DNA of 64,000 nucleotides, taken from NCBI GenBank assembly GCA_964576115.1, contig CAZNUA010000002.1, forward strand, positions 62,001 to 126,000, given 5' to 3'. The translations under genes and the position numbers were made by a program. How positions within the stretch are numbered: the stretch's first letter is position 1; the number at the start of each line of letters is the position of its first letter. Shown here piece by piece: positions 42,242 through 54,873 of this stretch. The DNA is from CAYSYY01 sp964576115 [NCBI: uncultured Gemmatimonadota bacterium]. Lineage in GTDB: Bacteria > Blakebacterota > Blakebacteria > Blakebacterales. The notes under the pieces are model-generated. The model had not been told where the DNA came from and did not search any database. It saw only the letters and a program-made list of their open reading frames with translations.

Positions 42242-43363
42242 ATGAAGGTCAGACTTTCCCGGGACGATGTCACTGAAGCCCTGTCGAACATACAGCAGAT
42301 CGTACCTCCCAAAACAACTCTTCCCATCCTTTCCAATCTGCTCGTCAAGGCTGGTGACGGCCGACTTTATATTTCGGCCACCGATCTCGATATCTCGATG
42401 AAAACATCCCTCGAAGCCGATGTCCTGGAAGACGGTTTGACAACCATTCCGGCCAGAAAATTTTCCGAGATCGTGAAAGAGTTTCCCCAGGATGTTTTCC
42501 AGCTCGATGAGGCGGATAACAGAATCTCTCTGACCTGCGGGACAGGTCAGTACAAACTGACCGGCATGGACGCCGAGGAATTTCCCAAACTTCAGGACAC
42601 GGTCGAAGGCAACAATGCGACGATCGACGGGGCGGTTCTCAAGAGGATGGTTGCGACAACCTCGTTCGCTGTTTCCAGTGACGAGACCAGACCGGCCCTG
42701 GGGGGTGTTTTGTGGCAGGTCGATGGGGGCGATACACGTATGGTCTCGACCGACGGTCACAGGCTGGCGATCATGTCTCTGACAGGTGTAATCGGGGGCG
42801 GTGAGGGTGAGGTACGGGAGATCATTATTCCCCCGAAGGCTCTGCATCAGATCACCCGTCTGATCTCGGACGGTTTCACGCTGGAAGGCCTGACGATCGG
42901 CGAGAAATACCTTCAGGCAGACCTGCAGGGGACGGTCATTCTCACCAGGCTGATAGACGGTCCCTACCCGAATTACGAACTCGTCATGCCGAAGGATAAC
43001 GACAAGCGCCTCCAGGTCGACCGGGACACACTCGAGGCCGCTGTCAGACGAGTAGCAATCCTGAGTAATACCCAGACCCATCAAGTCAGGTTCGATCTGA
43101 GCCAGAACAGCGCCATGCTGAGTGCGGTCAGTCCAGACCTCGGGGCCGAAGCCCGCGAGCAGGTCGAGGTGATGTACGAGGGTGAAGAGATGTCGGTGGC
43201 GTACAACGCCGCCTATCTCCTTGAAATATTCAGGCACCTGCCGAAAGGCGACCTGGAAATGACGCTCAAGACACCGGTCAGTGCCGGCCTGGTGCGACCA
43301 GTCGAGCAGAACGAAGGCGAAGACCTCACCTTCCTGCTTATGCCCCTGCGTCTGAATGAGTGA
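42242..43363 (+). CDS. dnaN: DNA polymerase III beta sliding clamp
   Basis: This 373-residue protein has the clamp's threefold repeated domains, with LPILSNLLVKA near the start, a MVSTDGHRLA block and LLMPLRLNE at the C-terminus. The clamp holds polymerase III on DNA. ATG 42242 follows GGGAG. It overlaps recF by eight bases. Confidence 0.97.
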   Translation: MKVRLSRDDVTEALSNIQQIVPPKTTLPILSNLLVKAGDGRLYISATDLDISMKTSLEADVLEDGLTTIPARKFSEIVKEFPQDVFQLDEADNRISLTCGTGQYKLTGMDAEEFPKLQDTVEGNNATIDGAVLKRMVATTSFAVSSDETRPALGGVLWQVDGGDTRMVSTDGHRLAIMSLTGVIGGGEGEVREIIIPPKALHQITRLISDGFTLEGLTIGEKYLQADLQGTVILTRLIDGPYPNYELVMPKDNDKRLQVDRDTLEAAVRRVAILSNTQTHQVRFDLSQNSAMLSAVSPDLGAEAREQVEVMYEGEEMSVAYNAAYLLEIFRHLPKGDLEMTLKTPVSAGLVRPVEQNEGEDLTFLLMPLRLNE

Positions 43364-44515
43364 GGAAGGGGAGACCCGGCAACCGGAATCCGTCGTTCTC
43401 CGGCATCTCTCGTTTCGATCGTTCCGGAACTACGAGTCGCTCGATCTGGACCTGGACGGTGGTCTGACCCTGGTCGTGGGACCGAACGGCCAGGGAAAAA
43501 CGAACCTGATAGAAGGGATCTACTTTCTCTGTCTGGGGCGGTCGTTCCGGGAGCGTCGCGAGAAAAGGATCATCCGGCTCGGTGATGAGAGGGCCGTGCT
43601 CTCCGGCGAATTCGAGGCCAGAGATGACCGGCTGCGCGTTGTCTTCAGGCTGGGGCGGGACGGTTCGAAAGCGGCCAGCCTGGACGGCACCGGTCTCGAT
43701 CGTCTCAGAGATCTCGTTGGTCGGTTTCCCGTCATCGGACTGACTCCCGATGACAGCAACATCGTCGTCGGAGATCCGTCCTCGCGCCGCCGCTTCATGG
43801 ATCTGATCCTGGCTCAGACCGGGCGGCCGTACCTGGAAGCGCTACGCGAATATCGGGCCGCTCTGGCACGGCGCAACCGGTGTCTGCGCGAAGGCCGGCG
43901 CTCCCTGGCAGCCGCCTACGACGAAGGCCTGACGATTCAGGCGACGGAGATCAGGAAGAAGCGGGCCGGACTGGTTGGATTCATGCTCAACCGCGCCCGG
44001 GATTACTACCGAGACGTCAGCCGGCAGGGGGAGGCGTTTGACATCGAATACCGCCCCAGCCCCGCCGGTGATCCGGGTGACGAGGCGCTTGTTGCCGAGA
44101 CCCTGGACCGCACGCTTGCAGCCGACGAAGAGCGTGGCTATACGGGTGTCGGACCGCACCGGGACGAGCTGGTTCTGCGGGTGCAGGACCGGGAGCTGCG
44201 CACCTTCGGTTCGCACGGCCAGATCCGGACGGCTCTGGCGGCGCTCAAGCTGTCCGAAGTGGAGTATTTTACGGCCGTGTACGGACGAAGCCCCCTGCTG
44301 GTGATGGATGAGGTGGCTTCTGTTCTCGACGCCGAACGGGCCCTGAATCTGGTCGAGATCGTCACCGACACGACGAACCAGGTTCTCATCACCTCCCCCG
44401 GCCGGGACATTCCCGAGACACTGGCCGGTCGGGCCGCACGGATCGTCACCGTGAGCAGGGGGGTCGTGGAGCCGGTCCCGGAAAGGAACTGCGAACGATC
44501 GCGCGGGAGTGAGAG

Positions 44516-44519
<4 letters not shown>
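43356..44519 (+). CDS. recF: DNA replication/repair protein RecF
   Basis: This 387-residue ABC-type ATPase has Walker A (GPNGQGKTN), the FRNYESL N-terminus, and VGPHRDEL. The Walker B segment reads LLVMDEVASVLD, where DDVxSELD is usual. It helps load RecA at gaps. It overlaps dnaN (ATG inside its end) and DciA (ATGA). Confidence 0.95.
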
Positions 44520-46749
<2,230 letters not shown>

Positions 46750-46753
46750 ACCG

Positions 46754-49462
46754 ATGGCAGAACTGCACCGACAGCGAATCGTCCCCGTGGATATCGAAGA
46801 GGAGATGCGCTCCTCGTATATCGACTACTCGATGTCCGTCATCGTGGCCCGGGCCCTGCCCGATGTGCGCGACGGCCTCAAACCGGTCCACCGGCGCATC
46901 CTGTACGGTATGCGCGAACTCGGCCTGCAACCGAACCGGGCCTACCGCAAGAGCGCCCGCCTGGTCGGTGACGTGCTGGGTAAGTACCACCCCCACGGCG
47001 ACTCGGCGGTCTACGATTCGATGGTCCGCATGGCCCAGGATTTCTCGTTGCGTTATCCCCTGGTCGACGGGCAGGGCAACTTCGGATCGATCGACGGCGA
47101 CTCGGCCGCGGCGATGCGCTATACCGAGTGCCGCATGGCCCGGATCGCAGCCGAGATGCTGCACGATCTCGACAAGGACACGGTCGACTGGAATCCCAAC
47201 TTCGACGACACCCTCACCGAACCGGAGGTTCTGCCGACCACGATACCCAATCTGCTTCTCAACGGGGCTTCGGGAATCGCAGTCGGCATGGCCACCAATA
47301 TCCCGCCGCACAATCTGGGTGAGGTGGTCGGTGGCCTGATTCATCTCATCGACCATCCCGAGGCCCTGGTCGAGGATCTGATGGAGTTCATCACCGGTCC
47401 GGATTTCCCGACCGGCGGAATCATTTACGGCCGCGACGGCATCCGCGAGGCCTACCGCACCGGGCGGGGCAAGATCATCGTCCGGGCCCGGATCCATACC
47501 GAACCCGTCCGTGACCGGGAGCGGCTCGTCGTCACCGAGATTCCCTACCAGGTCAACAAGTCCCGGCTGCTGGAGAAGATCGCCGAACTGGTACGGGACA
47601 AAAAAATCGAAGGGATCTCGGATCTGCGCGACGAGTCGGACCGGGAGGGAATGCGCATCGTCATCGAGCTCAAGCGCGACGCGTACACCGAGGTCATCAT
47701 CAACACTCTCTACAAACTCACCTACCTGCAGAGCACGTTCGGGGTGATCAATCTGGCCCTGGTCAACGGTCAGCCGCGGGAACTGAATCTGAAAGAGACC
47801 CTGAAGGCCTTCCTCGATTTTCGACACGAGGTGGTCGAGCGGCGAACCCGGTTCGACCTGGCCCAGGCCGAGGCCAGAGCCCACATCCTCGAAGGATTGC
47901 GGATCTGTGTCGACAACATCGATGAGATCGTGGCCATCATCAAGAAGGCGAAGGATCCCGAAACGGCGAAAAAGCAGCTGCGCAAGACCTTCGATCTTAC
48001 CGAGGTACAGGCCCAGGCGATTCTCGACATGCGCCTGGCCCGGCTGACCGGTCTGGAGCGGAAAAAGATCGAAGATGAATACCGCGAGCTGATCGAGAAA
48101 ATCGCGCACTACAAGGAGGTCCTGGCCAACAAGGGCCTGCGGATGGCGATCGTGCGGGACGAACTCTCCGAGCTCGTCGGAACCTACGGCGATGAGCGAC
48201 GAACCGAGATCATCGACAGTGCCGGAGATTTTTCGATCGAGGACCTCATCGCCGAAGAGGATATGGTCATCACCATCTCGCACCAGGGATATATCAAGCG
48301 GATACCGGTCTCGACCTACCGCCGGCAGGGCCGGGGAGGTAAGGGGATCCGCGGGGTGGGGACCAAAGAGGAGGACTTCATCGAGCGCCTCTTCATCGCC
48401 TCGACCCACTCCTACATCCTCTTTTTCACCGACCGGGGCAAGTGCTACTGGCTCAAGGTCTACGACATTCCCCAGGGCGGACGACTGGCCAAGGGACGGC
48501 CCATCATCAACCTCATCCAGATCGAGAAAGAGGAAACAGTCCGGGCGGTGGTGCCGGTCAGAACCTTCGAGGAGGATCAGTTCGTCGTCTTCGCCACCCG
48601 CCAGGGACTGGTGAAGAAAACGCCGCTGCCCGACTACGGGCATCCTCGCCGTGACGGGATCATCGCCATCGATGTCGTCGAGGGCGATTCCCTGGTCGAT
48701 GCCGATCTGACTGACGGGACCTGCGACATTCTCATCGGCACCCGCAAGGGCAAGGCGATCAGATTCTCCGAGGACGACGTCCGGCCGATGGGTCGAAACA
48801 CACGCGGAGTGAAAGGGATCACCCTGGCCAAGGAGGGAGACGCGGTAGTGGGGATGGTCGTGGTGCGGCGCGAGGGGTGCATCCTGACCGTTTCGGAACT
48901 CGGCTACGGCAAGCGCTCGCAGATCAGTGATTACCCTGTCCAGAAGCGGGGCGGGCAGGGTGTGCTCACCATGAAGGAATGCGAGCGGAACGGCGATGTC
49001 CTTTCCCTGCGCGAAGTCGTCGATGAAGACGAACTCATGATCATCACCCGCCGGGGGCAGATTATCCGCCAGGCCGCCTCGGGAGTCAGCGTCATGGGCC
49101 GCAACACCCAGGGGGTACGGGTGATGAACATGAGCGAGGGGGATCTGGTCGTGGATGTCACCCGGGTGGCCGAAGAGGATATCAACGGCACCGCCCTGTC
49201 GGACCCGCCGGCTTCGGAGAGCGGCGCGGAGTCGGGAGGTAAACCGGAGACTCCCGAGACGGCAGAATCGGGGGATAACGAGAAGGCGCCGGAAAAGCCG
49301 GTCGCGAAGAAAACAGTAACGAAAAAGAGTGCCGCAAAGAAGACGGGGGCGAAAAAAACGGCCGCGAAGAAGGCCGCGTCAAAAAAGACGGCGTCGAAAA
49401 AGACATCCGGCAGGAAAACGACGTCGAAAAAGAGCTCCGCGAAGAAACAAACCCGGGAATGA
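46754..49462 (+). CDS. gyrA: DNA gyrase subunit A with C-terminal histone H1-like lysine tail
   Basis: This 902-residue protein has the catalytic Tyr123 in RYTECR, a quinolone-region Ser84 (GDSAVYD), and a C-terminal beta-pinwheel with the gyrase-box-like QGRGGKG. After the pinwheel, residues from about 852 form a long low-complexity tail rich in Lys, Ala, Thr and Ser (repeats of AAKK, SKKT, AKKT type). This tail resembles histone H1 and Hc1-like proteins and is not usual in GyrA. It may bind DNA or alter wrapping. The core is normal. Confidence 0.97.
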   Translation: MAELHRQRIVPVDIEEEMRSSYIDYSMSVIVARALPDVRDGLKPVHRRILYGMRELGLQPNRAYRKSARLVGDVLGKYHPHGDSAVYDSMVRMAQDFSLRYPLVDGQGNFGSIDGDSAAAMRYTECRMARIAAEMLHDLDKDTVDWNPNFDDTLTEPEVLPTTIPNLLLNGASGIAVGMATNIPPHNLGEVVGGLIHLIDHPEALVEDLMEFITGPDFPTGGIIYGRDGIREAYRTGRGKIIVRARIHTEPVRDRERLVVTEIPYQVNKSRLLEKIAELVRDKKIEGISDLRDESDREGMRIVIELKRDAYTEVIINTLYKLTYLQSTFGVINLALVNGQPRELNLKETLKAFLDFRHEVVERRTRFDLAQAEARAHILEGLRICVDNIDEIVAIIKKAKDPETAKKQLRKTFDLTEVQAQAILDMRLARLTGLERKKIEDEYRELIEKIAHYKEVLANKGLRMAIVRDELSELVGTYGDERRTEIIDSAGDFSIEDLIAEEDMVITISHQGYIKRIPVSTYRRQGRGGKGIRGVGTKEEDFIERLFIASTHSYILFFTDRGKCYWLKVYDIPQGGRLAKGRPIINLIQIEKEETVRAVVPVRTFEEDQFVVFATRQGLVKKTPLPDYGHPRRDGIIAIDVVEGDSLVDADLTDGTCDILIGTRKGKAIRFSEDDVRPMGRNTRGVKGITLAKEGDAVVGMVVVRREGCILTVSELGYGKRSQISDYPVQKRGGQGVLTMKECERNGDVLSLREVVDEDELMIITRRGQIIRQAASGVSVMGRNTQGVRVMNMSEGDLVVDVTRVAEEDINGTALSDPPASESGAESGGKPETPETAESGDNEKAPEKPVAKKTVTKKSAAKKTGAKKTAAKKAASKKTASKKTSGRKTTSKKSSAKKQTRE

Positions 49463-49463
49463 A

Positions 49464-49491
49464 CCGGGGCGGAACGCACGAACCGCTCCGG
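49464..49491 (+). terminator. GC-rich hairpin after gyrA
   Basis: CCGGGGCGG pairs with CCGCTCCGG (one G-T pair) around a 10-base loop, one base past the gyrA stop. It has no T run, so Rho-independent termination is uncertain. Confidence 0.35.
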
Positions 49492-49599
49492 CCGTGATAC
49501 CCACAGAAGATGTTGACAGACCGGGGGAAAAAGTCCCCGATTGCGCCCCAGGCCCCGTATTCAGGACATTCCCGGACATTTCTCACCCCGTAGTGCTGG

Positions 49600-49608
49600 T
49601 GTGGATAA
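49600..49608 (-). other. Isolated perfect DnaA box downstream of gyrA
   Basis: TGTGGATAA in the 425-bp gap between gyrA and the next gene. It could titrate DnaA or control the downstream operon. Confidence 0.5.
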
Positions 49609-49624
49609 ACGTCCCGACTCCGCA

Positions 49625-49680
49625 GTGTCAATCGTCCGGCAGACGTGTCCTGTTGACACGGCGGAAAGAGTATGTATGTT
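49625..49680 (+). promoter_or_regulatory. Inverted repeat and candidate sigma-70 promoter upstream of the envelope operon
   Basis: GTGTCAA (49625-49631) and TTGACAC (49653-49659) form an inverted repeat with a 21-base spacer. The right arm is also a perfect -35, TTGACA (49653-49658), with TATGTT 16 bases downstream (49675-49680). It lies about 110 to 165 bp before the sigma-54 element, a distance suitable for an enhancer of a sigma-54 activator. Confidence 0.4.
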
Positions 49681-49790
49681 GCAGACTGACACGACAAGCA
49701 TGTCCCGTGTCCTTTTTGAACACCACTCAAGGGTGTGTGTAAGGGATTGACAGATAATGAGTTGCCTGTATTCGCTGCTGTCTGATACGT

Positions 49791-49807
49791 TTGGCACGAC
49801 ATGTGCT
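49791..49807 (+). promoter_or_regulatory. Near-consensus sigma-54 (RpoN) promoter
   Basis: TTGGCACG (49791-49798), four bases, GTGCT (49803-49807). This matches YTGGCACG-N4-TTGCW at all but one position, with the invariant GG (49793-49794) and GC (49805-49806) ten bases apart. Transcription would start near 49818, about 70 bases before ATG 49888. The operon it heads encodes an NtrX-like activator with the GAFTGA loop. Confidence 0.75.
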
Positions 49808-49887
49808 CCATTTCTTGGTGTGCCCAGTCGAGGGCCCTCCTGTCGGGGGGTACTCGCAGAAACTACGGGCGGTAAAGGAGCACAACC

Positions 49888-51603
49888 ATGAAAAGAGCAG
49901 CGATCTTGAGTGCGGTCCTGATCCTGGCCCTGCCCGGTCAGACGGCAGGAGCGGCGCCGGCTTTGACCGAAGGTGATTCCGGGGAAGCTGTCCATCGCCA
50001 GGAACCGCGCAAGGTCCGGGGCGACTACCGCATTTCCAGCGAAGATATCCTGCGCAGCGACCTGGTGGTTGAAGAGGGACATCTGACGGTCGACGGCGAG
50101 ATCCGCGGCTGGGTGGTGGTCAAGGGAGGCGATGCCATCATCCGGGGAACGGTAGAAGGCGATGTGGTGGTCATCTACGGCAACGTCAGGGTGTTCGGGG
50201 ACGGGCTGATCCAGGGCGATGCGGTCAGTATCGAGGGTGATGTCGAAATCCGGGATGCGGGGGTAGTGACCGGCAGCAACATCAGTACCAGCCTCTCTGG
50301 TCTGCGCCGGCAGGGCAGTGATGTGAGCTGGGCCCGCATTGTCAGGCGGGCCGGCTTCGAGGACCTCACCCGGGAACCGTCCGAATACGTACGGCGCGGC
50401 TGGGAGCGGGATTGGGAAACCGATCGTCGTGACTGGTACCGGTCCCGCCGCTGGAGTTCCTATGATTTTCTGGAAGACGGGAATTTCCCGCTCGGCTATT
50501 TCACGTACAACCGGGTCGACGGGCTGACCTTCCAGGGCCAGATTTTCAACAGCATGAGGGATTGGGGACCGGCGGCGACCAGCTTCTACGGGGGCGTGGG
50601 CTATGCTTTCTCGAGCCGAAGGGTCTACTACCGGCTGGGGCTGAATCGCTACTGGCTGCCGGGCTCGCCGCTCGAGATCGGCGGTCTGGCCTACCGTCAG
50701 CTCGAAACAGAGGACGACTGGTACCTGTTTACGAACGAGAACGACCTCTACGCTCTATTCGCCCGGTACGACTTCCGGGATTACTACCTGGTGGACGGGT
50801 GGCAGGTGTACGCACGCTTCCGTCCCATGCGGGAACTGCGGGTGGGGGCCAGGTATGCCCAGGAAAGTGAGGAAACGGTCGAGAAGGTGACCGATTGGGG
50901 GATCTTCAACCGGGACCGGCTCTTCCGCGAGAACGAGTGGGTGACGGCCTGGGATCCCGACCCGTCGCTGAGAGGGTACGATCCGGCCGACACCGGTGAC
51001 CTGCACCGCATCGCGTACTTCCTGCGTTACGATCTGGGCCGGCGGCTCTTTCGAACCCGAGGCTTCGGTTTGAGCCTGGACGCCGAACTCGAGAAGGTCG
51101 AACACCAGGGTCTCGGAAGCGGCGGCGTCTTCTCCTATGACCGTCTCACGGCCATGCTCAGGGGACATCTCAGTCTGAGCCGGATGGACCACCTCAGTTT
51201 CCGGGTCCGGGCTGCTTCGGCCAAGGTCGAGGATGGTTTCACCATCCCGGTCCAGCACCGGTACTACCTGGGAGGAATCGGTTCGCTGCGGGGTTACGGC
51301 CTGAAGGAATTCACCGGCGATCGGCTCTTCCTGGGCACGGTCGAGTACACCCTGGGCGGGGATTACTGGTCCCCCTTCTTCGATGACTGGGCCCTCTTCT
51401 TCTTCTTCGACTACGGGCTGGCCTGGAACGCGGCGGCCGGGACCGGGCTCTGGACCGATCTCTACCCCGAGGAAGGCATGCGTAGCGCTGGAGCCGGTAT
51501 CGCCCCCTTCGGGAGCGAGTTCATGAAGGTCGAGTTCGCCAAGCCGCTCGACGGTGAGACGAAGGACGTCCACTATTACATTCGCCTGATGGTCGAGTTT
51601 TAG
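49888..51603 (+). CDS. Bactofilin-like beta-helix module fused to an Omp85-type outer-membrane barrel
   Basis: This 571-residue protein has a signal peptide (to about residue 22) and a region of short VxG-type beta repeats (residues about 55-135: LVVEEGHLTVDGEIRGWVVV, then GTVEGDVVVIYGNVRV). These resemble bactofilins. The rest is a beta barrel with aromatic-rich strands. It ends with the Omp85 L6-type segment GGIGSLRGYGLKEF, and the last residue is Phe. POTRA domains are not visible, so the beta-helix stands where they normally sit. The likely role is transport or assembly at the outer membrane. It has an AAAGGAG site and is the first gene after the sigma-54 promoter. Confidence 0.72.
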   Translation: MKRAAILSAVLILALPGQTAGAAPALTEGDSGEAVHRQEPRKVRGDYRISSEDILRSDLVVEEGHLTVDGEIRGWVVVKGGDAIIRGTVEGDVVVIYGNVRVFGDGLIQGDAVSIEGDVEIRDAGVVTGSNISTSLSGLRRQGSDVSWARIVRRAGFEDLTREPSEYVRRGWERDWETDRRDWYRSRRWSSYDFLEDGNFPLGYFTYNRVDGLTFQGQIFNSMRDWGPAATSFYGGVGYAFSSRRVYYRLGLNRYWLPGSPLEIGGLAYRQLETEDDWYLFTNENDLYALFARYDFRDYYLVDGWQVYARFRPMRELRVGARYAQESEETVEKVTDWGIFNRDRLFRENEWVTAWDPDPSLRGYDPADTGDLHRIAYFLRYDLGRRLFRTRGFGLSLDAELEKVEHQGLGSGGVFSYDRLTAMLRGHLSLSRMDHLSFRVRAASAKVEDGFTIPVQHRYYLGGIGSLRGYGLKEFTGDRLFLGTVEYTLGGDYWSPFFDDWALFFFFDYGLAWNAAAGTGLWTDLYPEEGMRSAGAGIAPFGSEFMKVEFAKPLDGETKDVHYYIRLMVEF

Positions 51604-51615
51604 GAGGGTCGCGAG

Positions 51616-52482
51616 ATGACCGATACTCAGCGACAGACCCTGAAAGTCATGGCGGTGACCCTCCTGCTGCTCCTGGTGGCCAGCTCCCTGCTCTTTGCCG
51701 CCCAGCAGGAGCAGGAGCTGACCAAAACTTTCATCCCCGACGCCTCGCGGCCCATGACGGCCCGGATCAGAGGTGATGCCGCCGAGATTACCATCAAGGG
51801 CCTTCCTCACGGCCGGGAGGGCCGGGCCCGCTACCGCTACGACGGCGAGAAATTCTCGGGCCTGCTGGAATGGGATGCCGAGCGGAACCTCTTCGAAGCC
51901 GAGGTCGATATGGGAGGCCTGGATTGGGATAGCGATGACGATCATCACCAGTCCGAACTCGAGATCCTGCTCCCACCCCGGGCCCCGGTCGATCTCGACC
52001 TCGATCTCAAGTTCGGGGTTGTTGAACTGGACGGGGAGGAACTCGATCTGAGCGGGTGCGCGATCGATCTCTGGGCGGGGGAGCTCAATGCCGATTTCCC
52101 GGTCCCGCTCACAAACGTCATGCAGCGCATGACGATCGATGTCAAAATGGGTGAGCTGAACGTGAGGGGACTCGGCAACGTGCCCTTCGATGTGCTCGAC
52201 ATGAACGGCTTCGCCGGCACCACGCTACTCGACTTTTCCGGATCGGTGGCGATGCGGCGCGAAGTGCGGGTGGACCTGGAGATGGGCGAGATCGAGATCA
52301 TCGTACCGGCGGGAATGAAGGTCGAAGCCCGGATTGCCAAGTTCATCGCCGAACTGGATCTGCCTTCGGGCTGGCGGCGGGACGGCCGGTATGCCTCGAC
52401 GCCCGACACAAGACGGGGGGACGGGGAACTGTACCTGGATATCCGCGGCGGATTGGGTACGATCACAATAAGAGAACGATAG
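51616..52482 (+). CDS. Exported protein with LiaF-like/DUF4097-type beta repeats
   Basis: This 288-residue protein has one N-terminal membrane segment and then repeated beta strands (LDLDLKFGVVELDGEELDLS, MTIDVKMGELNVRGLG, VRVDLEMGEIEIIVPAGMKV). These resemble the LiaF C-terminal adhesin-like fold, found in proteins that report on cell-envelope stress. Function here is unknown. It starts 12 bases after the Omp85 fusion gene, with GGAGGG before the ATG, and is in the same operon. Confidence 0.7.
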   Translation: MTDTQRQTLKVMAVTLLLLLVASSLLFAAQQEQELTKTFIPDASRPMTARIRGDAAEITIKGLPHGREGRARYRYDGEKFSGLLEWDAERNLFEAEVDMGGLDWDSDDDHHQSELEILLPPRAPVDLDLDLKFGVVELDGEELDLSGCAIDLWAGELNADFPVPLTNVMQRMTIDVKMGELNVRGLGNVPFDVLDMNGFAGTTLLDFSGSVAMRREVRVDLEMGEIEIIVPAGMKVEARIAKFIAELDLPSGWRRDGRYASTPDTRRGDGELYLDIRGGLGTITIRER

Positions 52483-52515
52483 GTAGAGAATCATTCGACG
52501 CACGTGGGGAGTCGA

Positions 52516-53199
52516 GTGGGACGCACGCTGGCACTGATATTTCTGGGGCTTCTGGTTCATCCCGGCAGCCTCAAGGCTCAGGGGGAGCCGGGCGAACCGG
52601 CCACGCCTTCTCTGACCTTCGGCGAGATATGGATCGAAGAAGAGGGCCTGCATTTCGCGGTCACGGCCGAGGGTTTCTTCAATGAGGAGGTCAGGCGGAC
52701 GATCGAGCAGGGGGGCACGACCGCCCTCGACTTTTCTGTCGAGCTCTACCGCAAGCGTCGCAACTGGTTCGACGCCCGCGTGCGCACCCTCGACGTTCTT
52801 CCCTTCCGGATCTCTTACGACAGCTTTGCCCGACAGTACCTCGTTCTGAGTACCGACATCCGTCTGCGCACCGACGAATACGACCAGGCCGTGGACCAGT
52901 GTACCCGGCTGGCCGATGTCTTTGTCGGGACGCTCAGCGACCTCAGACTCGATCCCGAAGACACCTACTATCTGATTGCCCGGGTACGCTTTCAGCCGAT
53001 GGCGGTCGAGACGGTCGACGAAATACGGAACTGGGTCGGCGGTTCGCAGGATCGCAGCCGCCGGCGTGAAACGGGGCAGGAGGGGGGCGGTGTCGGTTCG
53101 CGCCTGGCTCGGGTCCTGGTGAGTGCGGCCGGTTTCGGCGAGACCGAGCTCGAGGCAGAGAGTCCGCATTTCCGCCCCGCCGATCTGCCGGAGCGTTGA
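52516..53199 (+). CDS. DUF4390-domain exported protein
   Basis: This 227-residue protein has a signal peptide (LIFLGLLVHPGSLKAQG) and a DUF4390 domain. Genes of this family commonly precede ntrY, as here, 3 bases upstream. The function is unknown; a sensor or signal partner for NtrY is reasonable. GTG 52516 follows GGGGAG by four bases; GTG 52504 is also in frame. The C-terminus is rich in Arg and Gly. Confidence 0.75.
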   Translation: MGRTLALIFLGLLVHPGSLKAQGEPGEPATPSLTFGEIWIEEEGLHFAVTAEGFFNEEVRRTIEQGGTTALDFSVELYRKRRNWFDARVRTLDVLPFRISYDSFARQYLVLSTDIRLRTDEYDQAVDQCTRLADVFVGTLSDLRLDPEDTYYLIARVRFQPMAVETVDEIRNWVGGSQDRSRRRETGQEGGGVGSRLARVLVSAAGFGETELEAESPHFRPADLPER

Positions 53200-53202
53200 G
53201 CG

Positions 53203-54873
53203 ATGTCGGGCACCCCCCTGCCGCCGGTCTATACCTTCATCACCTGGACGGCGGTCCTGGCTGTCATTATCACCGCCGTCGTCATCTACCGCTGGCGCCG
53301 GCCCGACCGCTACAGCCGGTTCCAGCTCAAACTCACCCTGGCCCTGATCCTCTTTGTACTGGTGCCGGCCGTACCCCTGGTGTATGTCGCCGGAACGGCC
53401 GTGGACTGGCTTCGCGGCCTGGTTGTCACCCTGCCCGTCGATGACGCTCTGGAGCAGGGGCTCGGGGTGGTCCGAGACAACCTGAGCAGTGAAGAAGCGC
53501 GGCTTGAGGCCTGGAAAGAGGAACTGCTCGGCGAGGGCGCCGGACCGGCCGCGGGACGGCCCGTACCGCCGCCGGACTTCACGCTGCACTGGGTCCGAAC
53601 CCGGGAGGGGACCTGGGAACTCACCGAACCGGTCTTCCACCGGGCCCGCCGACCCGGAGTACCCGATTCCCTGCTCGATCCCCCACCCGATCCCCGCCGC
53701 GAGTACCCGCAGATCCTGGCTGATGTCGAGTTCACCCTCGAAGAAAGGATTCTCTTCACCTACCGCTCAACCGGGGTCTACATGCTCCTCTTCCAGCCCC
53801 CCGGCACCGAAGACATTCACGCCGCCGGGACCTGGATCAGTCCCGAGATGGTGGAAGCCCGCTACGCCCTGGAGGAGGGACTCGACCGGTTCAGGGATGT
53901 CACCCGGCTGGGAGGGCAGGGAATGCGGGAATTCGTCTGGACCCTGGCCAGCCTCTGGATGGTGCTGCTCGCTCTGGGATCGTTCTTCGCCGCCCGGCAG
54001 CTGGCCCGGGGGGTAAGCGGTCCGGTACTCGAGCTGGCCGAGGGCATGGAAGCCGTGGCGGCCGGAGATCTGACAACCCGGGTCGACACCAACAGCCGTG
54101 ACGAGATGCAGATCCTGGTGAAAAGCTTCAACACCATGACCGACCAGCTCCGCGAAGCCCGGGAGCGGATCATCACAGCCGAGAAACAGGCGGCCTGGCG
54201 CGATGTTGCCCGCCGGATCGCGCACGAGATCAAGAACCCGCTCACACCCATCCAGATCGGTCTGCACCGGGTCAGGAGCCGGATCGAGGCCGACGAACGC
54301 TTTGCCTCCGATGACGCCATTCGCGAGTCTTTTCAGACCATGGCCGAAGAGGTCGAAGCCCTGCGGCGGATGGCGGCGGCTTTCAGCGAATTTGCCCAGC
54401 TTCCGCAGCCGACAATGGCTCCGGGTGACATGGAGGGAGTGGTTCGCGGTGCGGCGGCGCTCTTCTCCGAGGGGCCGACGCGGGTTCGCCTGGAGACGAT
54501 TGTGCGGGGACAGATTCCGCCGGTGGAAATGGATGCCGACCTGGTCAAGAGAGCCCTGATCAACCTGATCAAGAACGCGGTCGAAAGTGTCGAGGAAGCG
54601 GGAGGTGGCGGGGTCGATGTCACGCTGGGCATGGAGGGAGCCGAACTCGTGCTCACGGTCCGTGACAGCGGTGTCGGCTTCGAGCCCGAGGAAGCCGACC
54701 GGCTCTTCGATCCGGATTATTCCACCAAGGCCAGGGGTATGGGTCTGGGACTCTCGATGGTCGCCCGGATCGTCGTCGATCACTCCTGGCGGATCGAAGC
54801 GGTCAGCGAGGGAAACGGTCGTGGGGCCGAAATCCGAATCACGATACCGTGTGAGGAGAGGGACGGAGGATGA
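53203..54873 (+). CDS. ntrY: NtrY-like sensor histidine kinase
   Basis: This 556-residue kinase has two membrane segments (about 10-30 and 40-65), a periplasmic or extracytoplasmic region, a third membrane segment (about 245-270), a HAMP domain (about 265-320), the H-box with His341 in RRIAHEIKNPLTP, and the ATPase domain (NLIKNAVES, DSGVGF, GMGLGLSM). It phosphorylates the response regulator at 54870, which it overlaps (ATGA). Its DUF4390 neighbour supports the NtrYX type. The signal is unknown. Confidence 0.88.
   Translation: MSGTPLPPVYTFITWTAVLAVIITAVVIYRWRRPDRYSRFQLKLTLALILFVLVPAVPLVYVAGTAVDWLRGLVVTLPVDDALEQGLGVVRDNLSSEEARLEAWKEELLGEGAGPAAGRPVPPPDFTLHWVRTREGTWELTEPVFHRARRPGVPDSLLDPPPDPRREYPQILADVEFTLEERILFTYRSTGVYMLLFQPPGTEDIHAAGTWISPEMVEARYALEEGLDRFRDVTRLGGQGMREFVWTLASLWMVLLALGSFFAARQLARGVSGPVLELAEGMEAVAAGDLTTRVDTNSRDEMQILVKSFNTMTDQLREARERIITAEKQAAWRDVARRIAHEIKNPLTPIQIGLHRVRSRIEADERFASDDAIRESFQTMAEEVEALRRMAAAFSEFAQLPQPTMAPGDMEGVVRGAAALFSEGPTRVRLETIVRGQIPPVEMDADLVKRALINLIKNAVESVEEAGGGGVDVTLGMEGAELVLTVRDSGVGFEPEEADRLFDPDYSTKARGMGLGLSMVARIVVDHSWRIEAVSEGNGRGAEIRITIPCEERDGG

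Noticed and set aside
49747-49775. TTGACA at 49747 as main promoter of the envelope operon
   Set aside because: The hexamer 16-17 bases downstream (TATTCG or ATTCGC) is a poor -10, and the sigma-54 element is a far better match.
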